Below are positions 59,684 through 64,000 of a stretch of 64,000 nt of DNA, in pieces. The stretch covers positions 1,568,501 through 1,632,500 of the forward strand of contig NZ_CP031842.1 of NCBI RefSeq assembly GCF_003441615.1. Direction: 5' to 3'. Positions within the stretch are counted from its first letter, which is position 1; the number at the start of each line of letters is the position of its first letter. The position numbers and the translations under genes were made by a program. The notes below the pieces were generated by a model, which saw only the letters and a program-made list of their open reading frames with translations, made no database searches and was not told the DNA's origin. This DNA comes from Dechloromonas sp. HYN0024. GTDB lineage: Bacteria; Pseudomonadota; Gammaproteobacteria; Burkholderiales; Rhodocyclaceae.

Positions 59684-60028
59684 CTATTTCATGTATTCGG
59701 CGATGACTGCTTCGCCGCGAAGTTTGTCCGGACGGCCCCATACCTGAACCGAATCGACGTAGCTGTCGTCAATGTCCGGATGCGGCAACAGTACCTGATA
59801 TTCGGCGAAGATGCGCCCGTCAGGAAAGAACGTGACTTTGCCAAACCGCTCCATCCCCCGCCAATAGGCCAGCACACTGACCTCGTGCGAAAACGGATCG
59901 GTTGTTTCCTCAAAGACGGCATCGGCCCAGACTGGCTCCTTGCCAATCGACAGGCCGAGCTTTTCCACCTGAGCACGCAGGGCGGCGCAGACAGCCTCGC
60001 CCTCTGCGGCATCGGGATGGGCCACCAT
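59684..60028 (-). CDS. Unknown nif-cluster protein, 114 residues
   Basis: Starts MVAHPDAAEGEAVCAALRAQ and has Trp-rich central strands (SVLAYWRGMERFGKVTFFPD, DSVQVWGRPDKLRGEAVI). I do not recognise the family. ATG 60028 places it two bases from the fdxB stop; a longer frame would overlap that gene. Conserved-looking aromatic and acidic residues suggest a small sheet-rich binding protein. Co-transcription with the ferredoxin is likely. Confidence 0.75.
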   Translation of the reverse strand: MVAHPDAAEGEAVCAALRAQVEKLGLSIGKEPVWADAVFEETTDPFSHEVSVLAYWRGMERFGKVTFFPDGRIFAEYQVLLPHPDIDDSYVDSVQVWGRPDKLRGEAVIAEYMK

Positions 60029-60030
60029 GA

Positions 60031-60300
60031 TCAGGCCGGCGCGTAGGTGTAGCAGTCCTTGGGACAGACACGTCCGCAGGAGCCGCAACCGATACAGTCG
60101 GCCGGATTTGCCAGCGACATGACCATCATGTTGTCGTCTTCGTCATCGTTGTCGTCGTCCAGTTCGCGTTCGACCAGATCGAGCACATTGCGCGGACAGA
60201 CCTTGTAGCAGCGGCCACAGCCGATGCACTTGGACTGGTCAAGATGGGTGGCGAATTGCGGCGTCCATTCGGCGCCGCCCTTGGTAAGTCCGGTAATCAT
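60031..60300 (-). CDS. fdxB: Nif-associated ferredoxin III, two [4Fe-4S] motifs
   Basis: An 89-residue bacterial ferredoxin with two CxxCxxCxxxC motifs: CIGCGRCYKVCP and CIGCGSCGRVCPKDC, separated by a very acidic loop (ERELDDDNDDEDDN). This is the ferredoxin III type found in nif clusters and likely to serve as electron donor in nitrogenase cofactor assembly or function. ATG 60300 overlaps the stop of the DUF683 gene (60297). Confidence 0.9.
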   Translation of the reverse strand: MITGLTKGGAEWTPQFATHLDQSKCIGCGRCYKVCPRNVLDLVERELDDDNDDEDDNMMVMSLANPADCIGCGSCGRVCPKDCYTYAPA

Positions 60301-60515
60301 GCGGGTTGTCCTTTCTGCGCGGCCGCCAGGCGGGCGCTGGCCGCCGCCCATGCCTGACAGGCCTCGAAAGTGGATTGGGAAAGGGAGGGGATCTCGTGGT
60401 AGGCCGCTGGCAGGCGGTCTTCGACAAGATCGTGCATCTGCGAGGCCCACTCGGAAGCGATGCGTTTGAGCTTCTTCACTTCCTTGTCGAGGGCGGCGAG
60501 TTCTTCGTCAGTCAT
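60297..60515 (-). CDS. DUF683 / CCE_0567-type nif protein
   Basis: A 72-residue, nearly all-helical protein (TDEELAALDKEVKKLKRIAS, WASQMHDLVEDRLP) of the small family found next to the DUF269 gene in nif clusters; the cyanobacterial member CCE_0567 has been reported to bind metal. Strong GGGGAGGG site before ATG 60515. Its stop overlaps the ferredoxin start (ATGA). Exact function unknown. Confidence 0.88.
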   Translation of the reverse strand: MTDEELAALDKEVKKLKRIASEWASQMHDLVEDRLPAAYHEIPSLSQSTFEACQAWAAASARLAAAQKGQPA

Positions 60516-60527
60516 GCCGCCCTCCCC

Positions 60528-60977
60528 TTACAGACCGGCAACAGCCGAGTTCTGGCCGATACGCTCGATAGCGACGCCGAGAATCTTGTCCGCTTCATCC
60601 TTCATTTTGGACAGGCTGGCAAAGCCGAAACGATGCACGTCACGCAGGGTGCGATCCACCGCAACCAGCTTGCCGACGGTAATCAGCGCCCGGCCGAAGC
60701 CTTCATGGGTCAGATGGACCAGCGGCACGGCGAGCAGCTTGCACTCCTTCTCGATGAGCACGGCGATGGCATTGTAGAAAGCCTTGACGCGCGAAATGGT
60801 CTCATCGTCCGGATCACCGATCAGCGGGATGTCCGCCTTGCGTTCCTTGGTCAGGACATACGGGTCGAGAATCTTTTCGACCGTCCACCCGGTATAGGTG
60901 CCATAGGTGTCGAGGGCGCGCATCTGGCGGGCCATTTCCTTGACGAAGTCGGTTTCGAAGATGGGATCAGCGCTCAT
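60528..60977 (-). CDS. NifX-associated nitrogen fixation protein (DUF269)
   Basis: A 149-residue helical protein starting MSADPIFETDFVKEMARQMR, with DTYGTYTGWTVEKILDPYVL, AVPLVHLTHEGFGRALITV and KLVAVDRTLRDVHRFGFAS: the DUF269 family nearly always found after nifX. CAGGAG lies before ATG 60977. It overlaps the end of the small membrane protein gene. A role in cofactor assembly is presumed from context. Confidence 0.92.
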   Translation of the reverse strand: MSADPIFETDFVKEMARQMRALDTYGTYTGWTVEKILDPYVLTKERKADIPLIGDPDDETISRVKAFYNAIAVLIEKECKLLAVPLVHLTHEGFGRALITVGKLVAVDRTLRDVHRFGFASLSKMKDEADKILGVAIERIGQNSAVAGL

Positions 60978-61182
60978 GGTGAAACTCCTGTTGGGAAACA
61001 TTGATTTGATGTGAAAGGGGAACAATCGAAATGACAAAACGGGCGATGACCAGTGCGCTCATGAAGCCGGCGATGGCCCCCTGGGCCGCCGCGGCATCGC
61101 TCCCGGCAACGAACGAACCGAGGGCGGCACCAAGCACCATGGCGATGGCCGGCGAGAGGTAAACCAGCAGGGCGGTGTTCAT
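60967..61182 (-). CDS. Small two-helix membrane protein between nifX and DUF269
   Basis: A 71-residue protein with two hydrophobic helices (LLVYLSPAIAMVLGAALGSFV and GAIAGFMSALVIARFVISIV) and a short polar tail. The hairpin resembles the transmembrane part of RseC-type proteins, a family with members near Rnf or SoxR-reducing systems, but the cysteine-containing part is absent. Its ATG overlaps the nifX stop (ATGA at 61179-61182) and its 3' end overlaps the DUF269 gene. It may dock a nif or Rnf component at the membrane; this is inference. Confidence 0.75.
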   Translation of the reverse strand: MNTALLVYLSPAIAMVLGAALGSFVAGSDAAAAQGAIAGFMSALVIARFVISIVPLSHQINVSQQEFHHER

Positions 61183-61658
61183 CCTTCCCACCCCTCTTCC
61201 TCCATCGAGGCAAAGCGATCCTCTTCCCTGGCCTTGGCCTGAGCCGAGATGGCCCGGTCAATCCAGACGACGCCACCGTCGTTCATCGCCTTCGAAATCT
61301 GGCCCAACAGCTCGTCGACCGCATCAATCTCGTCCACCCGGATCGGCTGAATTCCCTTCGCCATCAGCTTCTTGATCGCCGACGCGCCAATCGCCATCAC
61401 GTACACCGCGGCGCAGCCTTCAAGGAAATCGACTTTCGCTGTCAGCTTGTCCTCGTTGCCATCCATCGCCTCTTCGGCAAATTCGCCGACGCCAACCAGC
61501 GTCGCCCTGTCCGGAGTGACTTCATAGATCACGAAACCTTCGGCCGCCCCGAAGTGCTGATTGACGCGAGACCGGTCGGTCGAAGCGAAGGCCACCTTGA
61601 TCACGGCTTCGGGCTCCTGCCTAATGGACCAGACCAGCTGCAGCCGACGAGAGGACAT
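61179..61658 (-). CDS. nifX: FeMo-cofactor carrier NifX
   Basis: Binds NifB-co and other FeMo-co precursors between NifB, NifEN and apo-nitrogenase. The 159-residue protein resembles Azotobacter NifX along its length, including the N-terminus (MSSRRLQL), [38 protein letters not shown] and [19 protein letters not shown] 61658 is chosen by this similarity and lies inside the end of nifN; a GTG at 61604 with a strong AGGAG site is a real alternative and would give a 141-residue protein. Confidence 0.9.
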   Translation of the reverse strand: MSSRRLQLVWSIRQEPEAVIKVAFASTDRSRVNQHFGAAEGFVIYEVTPDRATLVGVGEFAEEAMDGNEDKLTAKVDFLEGCAAVYVMAIGASAIKKLMAKGIQPIRVDEIDAVDELLGQISKAMNDGGVVWIDRAISAQAKAREEDRFASMEEEGWEG

Positions 61659-63024
61659 GTTGTTTACCGGCGCCATCGCGGTCGTCGGCCCAGTAGATTG
61701 ATCGATAGGGTGCGAGTTCATGGTGTTGTCCCAGCATCAGGTTGGCGAGATCAAACAGGGCCTGCCGCGTACCGCGGTAGCCCACCCAGGTGCGGGCGTA
61801 GCCGCCCACATGGTCGTATTGCGGAAAACCGGCGCGCAGCAACGGCAAGCCCAGACGGGCAGCCGTTTCGGCGGCATGCGAATTTGCGATGACGAGTTGG
61901 GCTTCACCTACTTTCGCTTCTTTCTCCATATCTTCCAGATCACCGACGATGACCTTGGCGATGGGCAATGCGGCGAGGCTTTCATGCTTGTGCGTGCACA
62001 CGGCGCTGACAATGTCGGCCCCCATGCTGGTCAGGAAGCGCACCTGCATGCCGACCAGATCGGGATCGCCGGCCAGGGCGACGCGGGCGAAGCCGATCAT
62101 GAAGTGGCTATCGACCATCGCATCCTGCAACTGGGCACGATGACGCTCGATCTTCTCCGGCACTGGCTTGCCGGAAATGTCAGCCAGCGCTTGCGTAAAG
62201 GCATCGCAATCATCGAGGCCCATGAGCCCGGCAAAGTGATGATCGGGTACGCCCGTACGCGCTTTCAGAAGTATCGCTGCCTTGTGCAGCGACGGGCCCA
62301 CCACCAAGGTGGCGGCCGACTCGCCCATGATCTCGATTTCCGAGCGCGGCGTACCACCGATGGTCAGGGATGAGGTTTCCGCCTCGACCAGATGACCATC
62401 CAGTGAATCACCGATATCCGGCACAACCACCGGGCGCAGGCCAAAGGCTTCGATCCACTCCTTGATGGCCTCGATATCACCCGGCGTCAGCATGGCCGAG
62501 GCCAGCACATTGACCTGCTTCGGCCGCTTGCCGGCGTTCTGCCCTTCCGGCACGAGGGTCTCGATCAGGGCTTCGATGGCCATCGCGTAACCGCTTTCCA
62601 GGCAACCGACGTAATCCGGCGTGTTGACCGGGACGACTGCGACATGGGCGAATTCCGGATGGGCCGCGCGAAAATCGCGGACCGAACGGCGAATATCGCA
62701 ACCCTGCGTTTCCGAGAGGCCGGTGGTCACCAGCCCGATGATGTCCGGCTTGCTTTTGTCCGAGAGGGTACGCAGTGCCTCGATCACATTGTCATCGGCC
62801 CCCATGATGCTCGACACCTGATCCATCGCCGTCGTTTGTAGGGGAATCGGCTCGCGGAAGTGACGGACAAAGAAAACCTTGCCGAAGGCGGTGCAGCCCT
62901 GCGAGCCATGCATCAGCGGCAAGCTGCGGTTGAGCCCGAGAAAGGCCAGCGAGGCGCCAATGGTCTGGCTGACCTTGAGCGGATTGACGGCCAGCGCTTT
63001 TTTGGAGAGGAATATTTCAGCCAT
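61621..63024 (-). CDS. nifN: Nitrogenase cofactor scaffold subunit NifN
   Basis: With NifE forms the NifEN scaffold on which FeMo-co is completed; related to NifK. The 467 residues show [20 protein letters not shown], the cluster-ligand cysteine in [34 protein letters not shown], and [20 protein letters not shown]. It starts nine bases after the nifE stop. Confidence 0.96.
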   Translation of the reverse strand: MAEIFLSKKALAVNPLKVSQTIGASLAFLGLNRSLPLMHGSQGCTAFGKVFFVRHFREPIPLQTTAMDQVSSIMGADDNVIEALRTLSDKSKPDIIGLVTTGLSETQGCDIRRSVRDFRAAHPEFAHVAVVPVNTPDYVGCLESGYAMAIEALIETLVPEGQNAGKRPKQVNVLASAMLTPGDIEAIKEWIEAFGLRPVVVPDIGDSLDGHLVEAETSSLTIGGTPRSEIEIMGESAATLVVGPSLHKAAILLKARTGVPDHHFAGLMGLDDCDAFTQALADISGKPVPEKIERHRAQLQDAMVDSHFMIGFARVALAGDPDLVGMQVRFLTSMGADIVSAVCTHKHESLAALPIAKVIVGDLEDMEKEAKVGEAQLVIANSHAAETAARLGLPLLRAGFPQYDHVGGYARTWVGYRGTRQALFDLANLMLGQHHELAPYRSIYWADDRDGAGKQHVLSSAAAGLVH

Positions 63025-63033
63025 GATTTTTCC

Positions 63034-64000
63034 TTACGCCGCCAGCACGGTGCCCGGCCCGCTCTGCTTCGCCCACGGCGCAGGTTTGCGGACAGCAGCC
63101 CACACCGGACTTTCCATGGAGAGGGCCAACTGGCGGGCCAGTTCGACCATGCCGTCATAGCCGGCATAGCCGAATTCACGCTCCTGATTGATATCGAGGA
63201 AGGGAATCCGCGCCTTGAGCGCCGTGTAGAGATTTCGGCCGCCGGCGATCAGGATATCGGCCCGGTACTCGTGATACGTCGACAGCAGCGCTTTCGGGCT
63301 GCCATCGTCGATCATCTTGGTGTCCTCGCCCATCAGTTCGCGGATGCGCGCCTTGTCTTCCTCGGTTGATTTTTTGGTGCCGGTGGCCACCACCTTCATG
63401 CCCAGATCCTGCAAGGCTGAAACAATCGACCACGATTTGACGCCGCCGGTATAGAGCAGGACACGCTTGTCCTTGAGGCGGGCACGCCAGGGTTCAAGCG
63501 CGGCATGGGCCTTGGCTTCTTCACGGGCGATGACTGCCTCGGTCCGCGCCGTCAGGTCGGGGTCGCCGATCAGCCGGGCGAAATCGCGCAGGGCGTTGGA
63601 GACATCCTGGACACCGTAGAAACTCCCCTCGAAGAAGGGCTGGCCGTAGGTATCCTGCATCTTGCGCGCCACGTTGAGCAAGGCCTTGGCACACACCACC
63701 ATATTCACCCTGGCCCGGTGCATGGTCTGCACCTCATGGAAGCGTGAGTCGCCGGACAGGGTGCAGAGTATGCGCAGACCAAGCTCGTCGAAGAGCGGTG
63801 CGACATGCCAGAACTCACCGGCGATGTTGTATTCGCCGATCAGGTTCACATCGTAAGTCGGCAGTCCATCGGCGCGCTGTTTGGCCGGTTCCGGCTCGGC
63901 CGTGCCGATGACGTATTTGAACATCGCCTCGCCGGCCAGCCGGTTACCGAGATTCTTGGTCCCGTAAAAACCGGCCGCATCGACCGGCACCGTCGGTACG
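63034..64000 (-). CDS. nifE: Nitrogenase cofactor scaffold subunit NifE, 5' end outside window
   Basis: Partial gene: about 322 codons to the stop at 63034, the C-terminal two thirds of a protein that normally has about 460-550 residues. NifE-type segments: [59 protein letters not shown], and [20 protein letters not shown]. It pairs with NifN, encoded next. Upstream nif genes (nifH, D, K) presumably lie outside the window. Confidence 0.95.
   Translation of the reverse strand, partial: VPTVPVDAAGFYGTKNLGNRLAGEAMFKYVIGTAEPEPAKQRADGLPTYDVNLIGEYNIAGEFWHVAPLFDELGLRILCTLSGDSRFHEVQTMHRARVNMVVCAKALLNVARKMQDTYGQPFFEGSFYGVQDVSNALRDFARLIGDPDLTARTEAVIAREEAKAHAALEPWRARLKDKRVLLYTGGVKSWSIVSALQDLGMKVVATGTKKSTEEDKARIRELMGEDTKMIDDGSPKALLSTYHEYRADILIAGGRNLYTALKARIPFLDINQEREFGYAGYDGMVELARQLALSMESPVWAAVRKPAPWAKQSGPGTVLAA

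Overview
The window reads as a chromosomal segment of a betaproteobacterium of the order Rhodocyclales, closest in flavour to Dechloromonas/Azonexus. This is inferred from the GC-rich coding, a proteobacterial isc operon, a poly-hydroxybutyrate acetoacetyl-CoA reductase, a mltG-tmk-holB-pilZ-tatD block and a nitrogen-fixation cluster with nifE, nifN, nifX, DUF269 and DUF683 genes. No insertion sequence, phage gene, CRISPR array or rRNA operon is visible. One tRNA (Asp) is present. Both ends cut a gene: dgt at the left and nifE at the right. No gene-free gap exceeds 300 bases; the longest (about 200 to 260 bases, for example 5958-6197, 7381-7621, 15122-15366, 24008-24217 and 56395-56655) hold promoters, terminators or nothing recognisable.

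Layout. 1-4060: dgt and a thioesterase, a frameshifted ETF-ubiquinone oxidoreductase gene and fabI. 4070-12000: ppiD, a divergent pair of small genes flanking two LexA-like boxes, a periplasmic rhodanese, a small secreted protein and purL. 12050-17040: glpK-glpD and two prepilin-like genes. 17060-24010: a DUF4202 protein, phaB, an exonuclease/GIY-YIG fusion, a creA-cupin group, a deoxyribosyltransferase, a YecA-like SEC-C protein, msrB and an MFS transporter. 24200-32600 (minus strand): cysE, then iscR, a second cysteine desulfurase, iscS, iscU, iscA, hscB, hscA, fdx, iscX, a YkgJ-type cysteine-cluster protein and three small genes. Two matches to the IscR type-1 operator lie on the iscR promoter. 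32770-37220: an ankyrin protein, tatD-like nuclease, pilZ, holB, tmk and mltG. 37300-40740: ygfZ, an NRDE protein, an L,D-transpeptidase, tadA and a SCO1-like copper protein. 40880-44490: a three-gene plus-strand module of an MhuD/IsdG-like ABM protein, a cobalamin-binding protein with a CarH-type Wx9EH motif, and a hybrid histidine kinase. 44500-56400: guaA, guaB, a DUF4124 protein, rnfH, ratA, smpB, tRNA-Asp, menD, queF, mutS, a secreted phosphoesterase and slyD. 56650-64000 (minus strand): nifE-nifN-nifX-small membrane protein-DUF269-DUF683-fdxB-two unknown genes, followed by iscA(nif)-nifU-nifS behind its own sigma-54/NifA-type promoter.

How the genes work together. The window carries two complete iron-sulfur assembly systems: the housekeeping ISC system with IscR feedback, and a nitrogenase-dedicated NifU/NifS/IscA set beside the FeMo-cofactor scaffold genes. 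In all there are three cysteine desulfurases. The most intriguing unexplained unit is the 40887-44347 module. It pairs a predicted B12-binding (possibly light- or tetrapyrrole-sensing) protein, translationally coupled by an ATGA overlap, to a PAS-PAS-HisKA-HATPase-REC kinase, and is preceded by a protein related to heme-degrading monooxygenases. Its function is inference only.
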